A stretch of 64,000 bases of DNA, from NCBI RefSeq assembly GCF_900141845.1, contig NZ_FQZB01000008.1:124001-188000 (forward strand). Reading direction: 5' to 3'. A model generated the notes under the pieces. It had not been told where the DNA came from. It saw only the letters and a program-made list of their open reading frames with translations, and made no database searches. This document shows, in pieces, positions 19,781 through 29,609 of this stretch (positions within the stretch are counted from its first letter, which is position 1; every line of letters begins with the position of its first letter). A program made the translations under genes and the position numbers. Origin of the DNA: Clostridium cavendishii DSM 21758 (GTDB lineage Bacteria > Bacillota > Clostridia > Clostridiales > Clostridiaceae).

Positions 19781-19948
19781 TAGAGAAAACTTTTAAACAA
19801 ACTTATATGTTTTTATTTTTGTTTACATTATTATAATATTATATGTTTACTATTTATTTTTATATTAGTAAATAAATTTATTTAAAAAATGTTTGTAATT
19901 ATATAATTTTATTTAAAAATAATTTTGTATACTTTTTAGTTTATAAAA

Positions 19949-19987
19949 TTATCACCATATTACTCAGCATGAGTAATATGGTGATAA
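19949..19987. repeat. Palindromic iteron pair
   Basis: TTATCACCATATTACTCA (19949-19966) and its exact inverse (19970-19987) are separated by 3 bp. The arms are the plasmid iteron with a CAT for TAG variation. This is the leftmost iteron copy seen, 3.6 kb before rep. Confidence 0.8.
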
Positions 19988-20102
19988 AAAATTTGTACAT
20001 AAATATTTTCTCGCTAAATTTGTTTACTTTTTTGTTTGTATCTTTATAAATAAAAATATTTTCATATTTTAATTAACTTTTTATAAATATATTTTTATCC
20101 AA

Positions 20103-20429
20103 TTATATTCTAATACTAAATAATAAATCATTATATATTTCATTAATAAGTGGACTATTTTTTCCTAAATACTTTCTTTTATTTTTAATTCTTTTACTTA
20201 AGTTCTTTGCTCTCTCTATCTTCCTTTTAATCTCTAAAAATCTTAATATATATTTTAACTCACTATTATTAGACTCTAGAATATACCTATTCATGCTATT
20301 AAAAAAATAAATAGTAGCTTTAGTATTATTAAATGTATTAATTCTTTGCATGGCACTTTTAAAAGAAGCCTCCGTCACTTTATACCTTTCATTATTTGAA
20401 TTCATATTAACTAAACTACATTCTTCCAT
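20103..20429 (-). CDS. Small basic protein of unknown function
   Basis: A 108-residue protein with GGGAGG seven bases before its ATG. I do not recognise a family. The C-terminal half is strongly basic and helical (EIKRKIERAKNLSKRIKNKR), and there is no membrane segment or signal peptide. It lies inside the iteron-bearing replication region, with an iteron palindrome on each side. A DNA-binding role in copy control or partition is possible but rests only on charge and position. Confidence 0.6.
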   Translation of the reverse strand: MEECSLVNMNSNNERYKVTEASFKSAMQRINTFNNTKATIYFFNSMNRYILESNNSELKYILRFLEIKRKIERAKNLSKRIKNKRKYLGKNSPLINEIYNDLLFSIRI

Positions 20430-20770
20430 AATACATCCCTCCCTTAAGCATTATGGACAAGTTATACATCTAATATACATAAAATATCAAACTTTCTTTT
20501 AATTACCATTTGCAACATGTTTTTATTTATGTTTACATAATGTATGTATATTTTATTGCATATACATTTACTTTTTTATCATTACTTTACTCACACAAGT
20601 TAGTACTATAATACAAAAATTAAAAAAGTTTAAATTCAATAAACCATGCTCATAAATTGCCTGCCTAAGTTTGAAATTCTTTAATTTTATATCAAGTTAT
20701 AATAATTTCAACACAATCCTTTAATAAAGCCATAATTTAAAACACTTTCTATATTTTAAATACTATATAG

Positions 20771-20813
20771 TTATCACTAGATTACTCATAAAAAATGAGT
20801 AATCTAGTGATAA
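20771..20813. repeat. Palindromic iteron pair
   Basis: TTATCACTAGATTACTCA at 20771-20788 and its exact inverse at 20796-20813, with a 7-bp A-rich loop. This is the consensus iteron sequence. Confidence 0.85.
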
Positions 20814-21111
20814 TAAAAAACATTCCTAATCTCAAAATTTAATTTATAAAAATATAGTATTTTTATATAATCTTTCTACCTTTAAATAATTAATTTACAA
20901 AATGTAAACATATATGTAATTAAAATATTTACCTATTGATTACATATATGTTGTATTTAAATATTAATATATATGTTGTAATATGATTTCTACAAATTAA
21001 ATTTAATATTACCTTTAAATAAGCTATACAGACTTTATTTAAATAAATGTAGATTTAAAATTGCAATATATACTAAATTAATTTTATCTACAAAGATCTT
21101 TTAAATAATAA

Positions 21112-21168
21112 ATTCCTAGTGATAACTATTAAATTTAATCTATAATTATTATAGTTATCACTAGGAAT
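21112..21168. repeat. Perfect 18-bp inverted repeat with iteron core
   Basis: ATTCCTAGTGATAACTAT at 21112-21129 and its exact inverse at 21151-21168, with a 21-bp loop. The arms contain the iteron half TTATCACTAG but diverge in the other half. Confidence 0.7.
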
Positions 21169-21222
21169 ACTTTTAATTACAATTATTTTATATAAAATCT
21201 AGATTTTTAAATTTATTTAATA

Positions 21223-21240
21223 TTATCATTAGATTACTCA
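21223..21240 (+). repeat. Iteron
   Basis: TTATCATTAGATTACTCA, one base different from the consensus, in the same orientation as the rep-proximal cluster. Confidence 0.75.
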
Positions 21241-21424
21241 CAATATATTTTTTTCTCCACCTTACTCATATCTAAATATTATTCTTCAAAATAATATACT
21301 AAAAATTAGCCTTTACATTAAAAAAAGTACAAACTACTACAAGTACAAATATGTAAACATAATAGTAAACATATTAATTGTAAATTTATTTGTATATTGT
21401 TTGTAATTAAACAAACCTAAAAAT

Positions 21425-22567
21425 TTACTTTCTCAAGTCACTATATTGTATATTTATTCTATTTTCTGGATTTTTGTCTACTATATATAAAACTAAAAGG
21501 AAAAACCATTCTAAAGGTTTCATAACTATATAGATCATATCAGCTGAAAAGCTTGTATTAATGTGTTTGCTTATAGGATATCCATATTTATCATAAATAT
21601 ATCTTATTATTTTATGAAGCTTAGGTGTATACTCTTCTAATATATTTTCAAAAGCATTTGCTACTAGAAGTTGTCTATTTACTACAATCTTATTTCCATG
21701 TCTTATACCATATCTTATAGGTTTAACAAAGCCTCTATGACCTTTTACAGCTACTGTACATAGATAATGTCCATCTCCATGTACTAATATAGGTTCTGGT
21801 ACTTCCATTTTAGAAAAATTATAACTACTAGTATCCAAAAACGCCCTTATAAAACTATCAGGGTGTTGACCAAAGATTACTAATATTAATTGGATTAATA
21901 TTAGTATAGGAAAAGATATTGCTATAATAAAAATAGACATATCTCTATAATTTATACAAAACTTATATATTATGTTTAATAGTTTATTCTTATATTTTTT
22001 GTTTTCCTTTCTTTGATCTTTAATAAACTCATCCAATGAAAACTTTAATTGTATAGAATACAATATACTAATTAATAAAAGGCCTATTTTTAACATAATT
22101 ACTGGAATCTCTATATTATTTACATTTGTATGAATAAAAAATGTAATTCCTAAACCTATATTAATTATTATTATAGCTGTAGCTAAAGTGTATACTATAG
22201 GTGACAATATATTTGAATATAGTTTTATTGTTATATATGCTATTATACCTAATACAAAAAGTGTTAAAACCGTATATATATGTTTTGATGCTAAAGGAAC
22301 ATAAAAATTTAAATATTCACCTCCATATTCATACTTTGATAAAGGACTTCCCCCTTCTATACCTCCTTCACTAATAAATACAAATCCTAAGATAGTCATT
22401 AAGTAAATTAATGTATCAAAAATAAACATAACTATCTTATTGTTAAAAAAATTTATTATATTAAGGTTTATCTTTTCGTAAAAAATACACTTTAAAAGTC
22501 TAGAAATTAGATAAATAGGTGGTGATATTATTATCAGTGCAGCCAATATAAAAACTATACCTTCCAT
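21425..22567 (-). CDS. Polytopic membrane protein, resembles DUF6688
   Basis: A 380-residue protein. About six membrane helices lie at roughly residues 3-25, 47-67, 90-112, 120-145, 155-175 and 210-235. A soluble region follows with the distinctive run HPDSFIRAFLDTSSYNFSK, then HGDGHYLCTVAVKGHRGFVK, IRHGNKIVVNRQLLVANAFE and EEYTPKLHKIIRYIYDKYG. This block recalls the DUF6688 family from memory, with moderate certainty; its function is unknown. The His/Asp/Gly-rich segment could be catalytic. It is flanked by iterons and has no operon partner. Confidence 0.65.
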   Translation of the reverse strand: MEGIVFILAALIIISPPIYLISRLLKCIFYEKINLNIINFFNNKIVMFIFDTLIYLMTILGFVFISEGGIEGGSPLSKYEYGGEYLNFYVPLASKHIYTVLTLFVLGIIAYITIKLYSNILSPIVYTLATAIIIINIGLGITFFIHTNVNNIEIPVIMLKIGLLLISILYSIQLKFSLDEFIKDQRKENKKYKNKLLNIIYKFCINYRDMSIFIIAISFPILILIQLILVIFGQHPDSFIRAFLDTSSYNFSKMEVPEPILVHGDGHYLCTVAVKGHRGFVKPIRYGIRHGNKIVVNRQLLVANAFENILEEYTPKLHKIIRYIYDKYGYPISKHINTSFSADMIYIVMKPLEWFFLLVLYIVDKNPENRINIQYSDLRK

Positions 22568-22721
22568 ATTAATTACTCCTTTATAAGTTTTTTTATTTAT
22601 ATAATAACAACATATTATTTATTAATCAATATTTTTTTATTAAATAACAATAAAAAATAACTTATAAACAATATTGTAATTAATAATATTAACTTATTTA
22701 ATAATGTTAATGAGCTTAATA

Positions 22722-22739
22722 TTATCACTAGATTACTCA
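22722..22739 (+). repeat. Iteron
   Basis: Exact consensus TTATCACTAGATTACTCA. Confidence 0.8.
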
Positions 22740-23212
22740 TTTTTTATATTTTGTTATATTCTTTAACTAAGTAATTTTTTAATAAATAAGAAAATCATTT
22801 TCCAAAGAATATTTTTATTTATTAAGTTAAATTTAAAATAAAAAGCATTTATCATCACTAAAATTTGCCCTATAATCAATTGTAAGCAAAATATTTAATT
22901 TCTTATATAAATAATAGTTATTATAAAGATTACTTGTTAAAAGAGATTCTAGAGAGTTTATTAAGCATATAATATTAAGTTATAATATTAATATCAAAGA
23001 AGATTCTTGTTAATTAAAATTTATAAGAATAATTTTTATATTAATTCTTTTGTTAAAAAGAAAAGGATAGAATAGATTAGGTTAGGTTAGGTTAAGAAGT
23101 GGTGTTAACCACTCTTATTCTTCCTAAGCTTATAAATAGCTTATATTATTCTGCTTATAAGAAGCTTATAGGATTTGTTAAGCCTTGATATTACTAGTTT
23201 GTAGAGTACAAA
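22740..23212. other. Gene-free AT-rich region left of the iteron cluster
   Basis: No gene is supported. At 23075-23092 there is a short tandem run with three TTAGG units, followed by a small hairpin (AGTGGTGTTAACCACT). Both lie about 120 bp from the rep-proximal iterons and may belong to the origin. Confidence 0.4.
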
Positions 23213-23329
23213 TTATCATTAGATTACTCAGTGTTTAGATTTAGATTACTCATTAGCTCCTGTGGATTGACATAGGATTACTCAAAGTTTATAATTAGGT
23301 TACTCACTATATTATCACTAGATTACTCA
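23213..23329 (+). repeat. Rep-proximal iteron cluster (five copies)
   Basis: Copies end with TTACTCA at 23230, 23252, 23284, 23306 and 23329, with end-to-end spacings of 22, 32, 22 and 23 bp, close to whole helical turns. The first and last are near-complete (TTATCATTAGATTACTCA and TTATCACTAGATTACTCA). The middle three keep mainly the right half. All point toward rep. This is the classic layout of an iteron-controlled origin. Confidence 0.85.
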
Positions 23330-23378
23330 GTGATTTATAAAATTGCAAAATGAAGAGACTTATTAACATAATAAAAAC

Positions 23379-23387
23379 TGTGGATAA
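23379..23387 (-). promoter_or_regulatory. DnaA box
   Basis: TGTGGATAA on the plus strand is an exact TTATCCACA DnaA box on the minus strand. It lies 50 bp after the iteron cluster and before AT-rich DNA with repeated TTGATAAA-like runs (23430-23475), which would suit strand opening. Confidence 0.7.
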
Positions 23388-23483
23388 TGTTAATAACGTT
23401 AGCTAACATAGATATTTCCTATGTTTTTCTTGTTGATAAATTTGTTGATAAAGTGTTGATTAACAATTTTTATTAGATTATAA

Positions 23484-23501
23484 TTATCATAGGATTACTC
23501 A
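23484..23501 (+). repeat. Iteron overlapping the rep promoter region
   Basis: TTATCATAGGATTACTCA ends 44 bp before the rep start codon. At this place initiator binding could repress rep transcription. Confidence 0.75.
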
Positions 23502-23545
23502 TTAGAGTTTTTTTATTTTTATTTACAGAAGGGAGCTGTGGAAAA

Positions 23546-24775
23546 GTGGCTTTAACTACTACAAAAAGTGGCATTATATCTAAAGGTGTAAAAGTAATTA
23601 GTATTAAAATAGATGAAGATTTTATAGAAAATAATCTTATAGATTTGCCATTTATTTATTATTACAAAAGTAAGGAGCCAATAACAGCTATAACATATAA
23701 TTGGACCACTTCAGATGGAACTAATAGAGCTGTTGAAGTTAGAAGTAGTAAATATGGTATACCAACGCCATATGAATATGATGTTTTGTTAGCTTTATTT
23801 AGATTATATATCAAACAGCATAACAATAAGATCATATGTATATCTGAGGAGGATACTAGTGAATTTGATGCACTTGATAATACGGTAAGTTTCAGTTATA
23901 GAGAACTTATTAAAGAAATGGGCTATAAGTCTTATTCAAATGTATTAAAAACAAAGGTTGAAAAAGCTATAGAAACTCTTTGTGATACTAATATTTATAA
24001 TACTGCTAGAGGTGGTCTTTATAATCCATTTACTAAAGAATATATCACTGATTCTAAATTTCAAGTTGGAATTTTAGATGGTTATAAGACTTATAATTAT
24101 ATTACTTTAAAAGATGAGCATGGAAATGTGGTTTTAGATGAAAATGGTCAGCCAATAATGAAGCTTGATAAAAATAGCATTAAGGATAAATGTGCTGTTA
24201 GAATAGATAGATTTTTCTTAAAGAATCTTTATTATGGTAATGGGAAAATATCAGATAAGAATCTCAGGTTATCACTTAAAAATGATGTAGCAAGAAAGGT
24301 ATATCTTATACTTAATAAATGGAGAAATAATAGAAGTGAAATGTTTTTAAAATTTGAAACATTATATCATAGAATTCCTCTTAATAACGAAAAATCGGAT
24401 TACTATAGAAAACGTAGAGTTATGGATAGCTTAGAAGAGCTGAAAAATAAAGGATTTATAGCTGATTATGAAAAAAGAAAAGAAGGAGTAAATATAATTT
24501 TTAACCAAGAAGAAAAAAGGTTTATTGCTCCTAAAAATGACATACTTTCAAAATATAATAGTTATGAAGAACTTTTAAATGGATTTAAGACTCACGGAAT
24601 TGATGATAAATCTATAGCTAAGTATTTAAAGCTACACCAAATACCTTATTATCAAGCTTTGCTTAGACTTGTAGAAGATAAAATAGATAAAATAGATAAT
24701 GTGAAGAGCTATGTACTTAAAGGATTAATTGATGAATATGAAAATATAGATAAAAAATATTACAATAATATTTAA
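23546..24775 (+). CDS. rep: Plasmid replication initiator (Rep)
   Basis: A 409-residue protein that starts at GTG with GAAGGGAG 11-12 bp upstream. The N-terminal domain carries LPFIYYYKSKEPITAITYNW and YGIPTPYEYDVLLALFRLYI, typical of RepA/Rep_3-like initiators with tandem winged helices. A second winged-helix-like stretch follows (VSFSYRELIKEMGYKSYSNV, ARKVYLILNKWRNNRSEMFL). The C terminus is charged and helical. The iterons on both sides are its probable binding sites: those upstream for initiation and autorepression, those downstream for copy control. Replication initiation is well supported; the exact Pfam assignment is uncertain. Confidence 0.85.
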   Translation: MALTTTKSGIISKGVKVISIKIDEDFIENNLIDLPFIYYYKSKEPITAITYNWTTSDGTNRAVEVRSSKYGIPTPYEYDVLLALFRLYIKQHNNKIICISEEDTSEFDALDNTVSFSYRELIKEMGYKSYSNVLKTKVEKAIETLCDTNIYNTARGGLYNPFTKEYITDSKFQVGILDGYKTYNYITLKDEHGNVVLDENGQPIMKLDKNSIKDKCAVRIDRFFLKNLYYGNGKISDKNLRLSLKNDVARKVYLILNKWRNNRSEMFLKFETLYHRIPLNNEKSDYYRKRRVMDSLEELKNKGFIADYEKRKEGVNIIFNQEEKRFIAPKNDILSKYNSYEELLNGFKTHGIDDKSIAKYLKLHQIPYYQALLRLVEDKIDKIDNVKSYVLKGLIDEYENIDKKYYNNI

Positions 24776-25533
24776 TTATCATTAGATTACTCAAATATAA
24801 AGAGGTAAATTAGTAGTTAATACTAATTTATCTCTTTTTTTATATAAAAAATGTAAAACAACATTAGTTTCTGAGTAATCTGGTGATAATTTTTAATTAT
24901 ATTTTTAATTATATTTAAAAATATAAAAATTTGCTTTACAAAACTATATTTTAAGAAGCATATTACAAAAAAATATTAAGAATAATGAGTAATTTGATGA
25001 TAATTATATAAAAAATTAGGAAAATAAAAAGAATACGATAATGTTTACGCTAATGTTTACAAATATTCGATAAAGGTATGAGTAATCTAGTGATAATTTA
25101 TAAAACTTTGAAGTTTAGTGTTATATTATTAATAACTGTTATTAGGGGAGAAAATGGGATAATATCATAATCAACTATGAGTAATCTAGTGATAAAATGT
25201 CTATCAAGTCTTATTAAATAGATAATATGAGTAAAGTGATGATAAAATTATTTACAGTATTTGATATGTATATGGTTACTTTTTTGTAAACTTGAATTTT
25301 ATAGAATTTTAAGTTTGAAACTTATTTTATTTAGGTTAATTATTAATAATATTCTAATCTTATAATTTAGATATGAACCTCTTAAAAGTTGATTTTTATA
25401 ATATGAGTAATCTAATGATAATTTGATTTTAATAAATTAAAGAGATAAAAATTTTTTTAATATTATGTTTATAAAGAAGTAATTAAAATAATTACAATTT
25501 TTAAAATAAAATTAGTGAGTAAAGTAATGATAA
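24776..25533. repeat. Downstream iteron array (eight copies)
   Basis: One forward copy immediately follows the rep stop codon (24776-24793). Seven inverted copies follow at 24872-24889, 24986-25003, 25079-25096, 25178-25195, 25228-25245, 25404-25421 and 25516-25533. Most read TGAGTAATCTAGTGATAA with one or two changes. Those at 25228 and 25516 have TGAGTAAAG instead of TGAGTAATC, a distinct subtype. Spacing is irregular (49-176 bp), unlike the origin cluster. Confidence 0.8.
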
Positions 25534-26070
25534 AATTATTTGTTTTTTTAATTTCATATATACATACAAATTTATTTTACAATAAGTAAACTATATTATT
25601 TATTTATATTTAAATAAATTTGAAATTATTATTATAAATAAATTTGATTTATATAATAAAAACAAATTTATTTATAACTTTATTTACTATAATGTAAACA
25701 AAAATGTTTCTATTTATGTAGATTAAATAGACTTATATAATAATAAAATTTTTTATTAAAAGGGGTATTATATTTTTAAGATGTTTAAAAAAGTATTTTA
25801 CTAAATTATATAAATGAAAACCTATAATAAAATAATATACTAGTTAGATATAGTTATTTAGTTAATGATGAATTTAATACATACAAAAATGTTTACACAA
25901 ACATTTACGAAAATATCTGAAAGTAAATTATTATTACAGAATTGTAATAAATCTAGAATATTTGTAATAGAGAATTAATGGTTTTAATTCTTATTATTAT
26001 TTATAATATATATAGTTAAGCTCCAAAATGAAGTTTTAAATAGTTTTATAAATAACTAGGAGGAGTTATT
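25534..26070. other. Gene-free AT-rich region before the ABC locus
   Basis: About 540 bp without a supported gene. It contains repeated ATGTTTAC/GTAAAC dyads (near 25690 and 25884) and presumably the promoter of the permease at 26071, which has no ATPase gene in front of it. Confidence 0.45.
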
Positions 26071-28596
26071 TTGATAGATAGTTATAAGATACTAAGTAAA
26101 AAATATTTAAAAAAGAATAAAAAACGAACAATATTAACTATTATAGGAATAATACTTTCCGTTGCGTTAATATCTTGTATAGGAATTTTTATATTAAATA
26201 TACGGTATTCTATGATAGAACAGGCTAAAAATCGATATGGTGATTATCATGTAGTTATATTAGATGCTAAAAAGAATGATATAAATAAGCTTAGGTTTAA
26301 TCCAAAGGTAGAAACTTGTGGTTTAATAGAAGGAGTAGATCAAAAAAGAGAAGAATTGTATTCTATAGGTGATAAGGAAATTAGTATAGTACGTGGAGAT
26401 TCAGAAAGTTTTAAACTTTTTAAGGTGAATTTTTTAGATGGAACCTTTCCTTCAAGTGAAGGAGAAATAGCTTTAGAAAAATGGGTATTAAAAGCTTTCG
26501 GAAAAGATACAAAGCTAGGTTCTAAAGTAGTTATAAAAAATGAAAAGGGTGTTGATGAGTTTTTTACAATAAAGGGGATAATTGAAAATCAAGAGTATAG
26601 TCAGATAAATGGAAGAATTAAGGCATTTACTTATATAAAAACATCTACTGAAAATACAAAAATAATGGTTAAATTTAGAGATAACGTAGATAAGAAAAAA
26701 TTTATAAAAGAGTTAAGAGATGTTTATGGAAATGACAATATAAGATTGAATGAAAATTTATTAGCGGTAACAGGAAATTCTAGTAGTGGTACTATTAACA
26801 ATGCTATTACCATCGTAGCTAGTATGGTAATAGCTATAATAATAATAGCAACAATATTCGTTATCTATAACGCTTTTAATATAAGTATAGCTGAAAGAAT
26901 GAAGGATCTTGGACTTTTGAGAGCAGTTGGAACTACACAAAAACAGATGAGGAAACTTGTAATCAGGGAAGCTAGGATAATGTCTATTATAGCAATACCA
27001 ATAGGACTTGTTTGTGGAGTAGTTGCTATTTATACAGTAATCTTTATATTTTCAAAAATGCCAGGTGCTACTGAGTTTGCTAAGATTAAATTAATAATAG
27101 ATTGGAGAGTTTTGGCTGTAAGTTTTATTATAGGTTTTATAGCTGTATATATATCAGCCTTTTTACCAAGCTTAGCTGCAGGAAAAGTATCTCCATTAGT
27201 TGCCATAAATAATGACAATTTGCTAACTAAAGAAAAAAATAAAAGGAGAAAAAAATGGTTAAGTAAGGTTATTAAGGTTTATAAAGTATTAGCTATAAAA
27301 AATGTAAGAAGAAATAAAAAAAGGTTTTATATAAGTACAATATCAATGACAATAAGTGTCACATTATTTATTACTTTTGCTTCATTTATAAATATGACTG
27401 AAAAGTTGATGAATCAAGAAAATGAAGATAAAAATTATCATTTTGAGATTAAGTCAATTGATAATTCTAAAGATTTAAGTACTGATGTAATAAATCAAGT
27501 TAAAAACATGGATGGCATTTTAGAAATAACAAATAACTATTCAGATTTGTATATTAATGCTTTAGTACAAGATAATAAAATACCAGAACGCTTTAAAAAT
27601 TCACAATATAATATAAACACAGTAAAACTAAATGGTAAAGATATAAAGCAGATGAATGCTATAGTTGAATTTTATGATAAGAATAAGATGCAAACTACAA
27701 AAAGTTATATAAAACAAGGAAATATAGATGGTTTAAAGGAAGGTGAAGTTATACTAGTTCGTAATAATACGTTTTATGATAAGAATGGAATACTTAACAA
27801 AACACCAATAGAAGAATTTAATATAGGTGAGTATATAAATATAAATTTTGAACCATTATATTTAGATAAATTAAAAACTGAAAGCAACAAAGTAGATTTT
27901 GGTGATAAGGACATAAAAAAACTTAAAGTTAGAGCAATTACAGATACTTTGCCTTTTGGTGATAATATGAATATAGATTCAATATTGATTTTAGCTAGAT
28001 TAGAAGATAAGGATAAGATGTTAGGAAAAAAATTAGCTAACGAAAAAATTAAGCTACAAGGAATATCTATAGTTTTAAAAGATACATCGTTTGAAAAGCA
28101 AGTTGATGAAAAATTAAGTGATATAACAGCTAGCAATTCAAAAATAAGATATGCAAATAAATTACAAGAGACTAAAGCAAATGAGAGTTTTAGCCTTCAA
28201 ATTAAAATACTTTTAATGGGATTTATAACTGTAATAACATTAATAAGCTCATTAAACATAGTAAATACAGTTTCAACTAATATAATTTTGAGAAGGAGAG
28301 AACTTGCAAGTTTAAAAGCTATAGGAATGACAAGTAGGGAATTAAAAAAGATGATAACACTTGAAGGAATGTTATTTGGAATTTATGGAGGTATAATTGG
28401 ATCTATTCTTGGGGGTATATTTAGCTATTTACTTTATAAGCAAATGAATAGAATGGTTGTTTTTAATTATAGTATTCCAGTTAAATATATAGTTATAGCA
28501 ATGATAAGTGTTATTTTGATTGGTTATATATCAGCTTTAATACCTCTTAGAAGACTTAAAAATGATAATATTATAGAAACTATAAAAGACATTTAA
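26071..28596 (+). CDS. FtsX/MacB-type ABC permease 1 (no partner ATPase adjacent)
   Basis: An 841-residue protein that starts at TTG with AGGAGGAG eight bases upstream. It contains two FtsX-type halves: a helix near 17-40, an external domain to ~235, three helices ~240-375; then a helix ~420-440, a second external domain to ~690 and three helices ~695-835 (including ILRRRELASLKAIGMTSREL). This architecture belongs to exporters of peptides or lipids and to bacitracin-type resistance pumps. It is a paralogue of the permeases at 29610 and 33698, but no ATP-binding gene precedes it; the closest lies downstream at 28917. It may share those ATPases or be a leftover of the duplication. Confidence 0.85.
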   Translation: MIDSYKILSKKYLKKNKKRTILTIIGIILSVALISCIGIFILNIRYSMIEQAKNRYGDYHVVILDAKKNDINKLRFNPKVETCGLIEGVDQKREELYSIGDKEISIVRGDSESFKLFKVNFLDGTFPSSEGEIALEKWVLKAFGKDTKLGSKVVIKNEKGVDEFFTIKGIIENQEYSQINGRIKAFTYIKTSTENTKIMVKFRDNVDKKKFIKELRDVYGNDNIRLNENLLAVTGNSSSGTINNAITIVASMVIAIIIIATIFVIYNAFNISIAERMKDLGLLRAVGTTQKQMRKLVIREARIMSIIAIPIGLVCGVVAIYTVIFIFSKMPGATEFAKIKLIIDWRVLAVSFIIGFIAVYISAFLPSLAAGKVSPLVAINNDNLLTKEKNKRRKKWLSKVIKVYKVLAIKNVRRNKKRFYISTISMTISVTLFITFASFINMTEKLMNQENEDKNYHFEIKSIDNSKDLSTDVINQVKNMDGILEITNNYSDLYINALVQDNKIPERFKNSQYNINTVKLNGKDIKQMNAIVEFYDKNKMQTTKSYIKQGNIDGLKEGEVILVRNNTFYDKNGILNKTPIEEFNIGEYININFEPLYLDKLKTESNKVDFGDKDIKKLKVRAITDTLPFGDNMNIDSILILARLEDKDKMLGKKLANEKIKLQGISIVLKDTSFEKQVDEKLSDITASNSKIRYANKLQETKANESFSLQIKILLMGFITVITLISSLNIVNTVSTNIILRRRELASLKAIGMTSRELKKMITLEGMLFGIYGGIIGSILGGIFSYLLYKQMNRMVVFNYSIPVKYIVIAMISVILIGYISALIPLRRLKNDNIIETIKDI

Positions 28597-28686
28597 TAAA
28601 ACAATGTAACTAAATTTGAGGCTAAAAAGTAACAAGTTAAAGTATAACTTTTTATAGTAAAGAAATAATCTCAGTAAAATCAAAAT

Positions 28687-28734
28687 AAAAACAATAATGT
28701 ATACTTAAATGTTTACGTTATTGTTTTTATTTTG
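28687..28734 (+). terminator. AT-only hairpin terminator, copy 1
   Basis: AAACAATAATGTA pairs with TTACGTTATTGTTT and is followed by TTATTTT. Nearly the same element follows each later unit of this locus. Confidence 0.7.
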
Positions 28735-28745
28735 ATAAACTTTAT

Positions 28746-28763
28746 TGAGTAAAGTGGTGATAA
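28746..28763 (-). repeat. Iteron-like sequence upstream of ATPase 1
   Basis: TGAGTAAAGTGGTGATAA, the TGAGTAAAG subtype in inverted orientation, 150 bp before an ABC operon and 4 kb from rep. Confidence 0.7.
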
Positions 28764-28916
28764 AATACTTTTATGACTAAACTGTAAGATAATAATTATA
28801 TTTGTAAGTTAATATTAATGGTTTGAACCATAAAGAATGGATATAATCTAAATATAGCTTGGGAACAAGCTCTAAGACAGAGAGTAGAGTTTGAAAACAT
28901 AAGGAGGATTTAACAT

Positions 28917-29597
28917 ATGGAAATATTAAAGGTAGAAGGTTTAAAAAAATATTATGGAAAAGGTGATAATTTAGTTAAGGCATTAGATGATGTTAGCTTT
29001 TCAGTAAATAAGGGAGAATTTGTAGCTATAGTAGGTGCCTCTGGTTCTGGTAAATCTACTTTACTTCATCTTATAGGAGGACTTGATAGACCGACAGAAG
29101 GATCTGTAACCATAAATAATGATAGTATTTATAATCTTAATGATAACCAATTAAGTATATTTAGAAGAAGAAATATAGGATTTATATTTCAGTTCTTTAA
29201 TTTAATTCCTGTACTTGATGTAGAAGAAAATATTGCATTACCATCACTTTTAGATAATGAAAAAGTTGATAAAGAGTATTTAGCAGGAATAATAAAGATG
29301 CTTGGATTAGAGGAAAGAAAAAATCACATACCTTCTGAACTTTCAGGAGGACAGCAACAGAGGGTTTCTATTGCAAGAGCACTTATAAACAAGCCTTCAA
29401 TAGTACTAGCTGATGAACCAACAGGAAATCTTGATAGTAAAAATTCAAGAGAAGTTGTAGAACTTTTAAAGGTAACAGCTAAAAAATATAATCAAACTCT
29501 TATCCTTATAACACATGATTTAAAGGTAGCAGAGCAAGCAGATAGAGTTGTTACAATATCAGATGGAAAGATTCTTAGTGATAAATATATGGCATAG
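28917..29597 (+). CDS. ABC transporter ATP-binding protein 1 (LolD/MacB type)
   Basis: A 226-residue protein with AAGGAGG before the ATG. Walker A GASGSGKST lies at 40-48, the Q-loop in FIFQFFNL, the signature LSGGQQQR at 142-149, Walker B VLADEP at 163-168 and the switch His in LITHDL. It is the family size for ATPases that drive FtsX-type permeases. The permease gene begins 12 bp after its stop codon. It differs from the ATPase at 33005 at only about six positions, so the two are a recent duplication. Confidence 0.95.
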   Translation: MEILKVEGLKKYYGKGDNLVKALDDVSFSVNKGEFVAIVGASGSGKSTLLHLIGGLDRPTEGSVTINNDSIYNLNDNQLSIFRRRNIGFIFQFFNLIPVLDVEENIALPSLLDNEKVDKEYLAGIIKMLGLEERKNHIPSELSGGQQQRVSIARALINKPSIVLADEPTGNLDSKNSREVVELLKVTAKKYNQTLILITHDLKVAEQADRVVTISDGKILSDKYMA

Positions 29598-29609
29598 GGG
29601 TGATTTAAC

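Larger units (their letters stand above)
20430..21424. other. Gene-free, iteron-bearing region
   Basis: About 1 kb without a supported gene. It holds a palindromic iteron pair (20771-20813), an 18-bp inverted repeat with iteron core (21112-21168), a single iteron (21223-21240) and several AT-only GTTTAC dyads, e.g. TATGTAAACATAATAGTAAACATA near 21350. Confidence 0.6.
23213..23545. other. Probable plasmid replication origin (oriV)
   Basis: Combines the five-copy iteron cluster, a DnaA box, an AT-rich segment and a further iteron immediately upstream of the initiator gene. The exact unwinding site is not determined. Confidence 0.7.

Noticed and set aside
25740..25815. Short frame after AAGGGG starting MFKKVFY
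   Set aside because: It stops after seven codons and cannot be supported as a gene.
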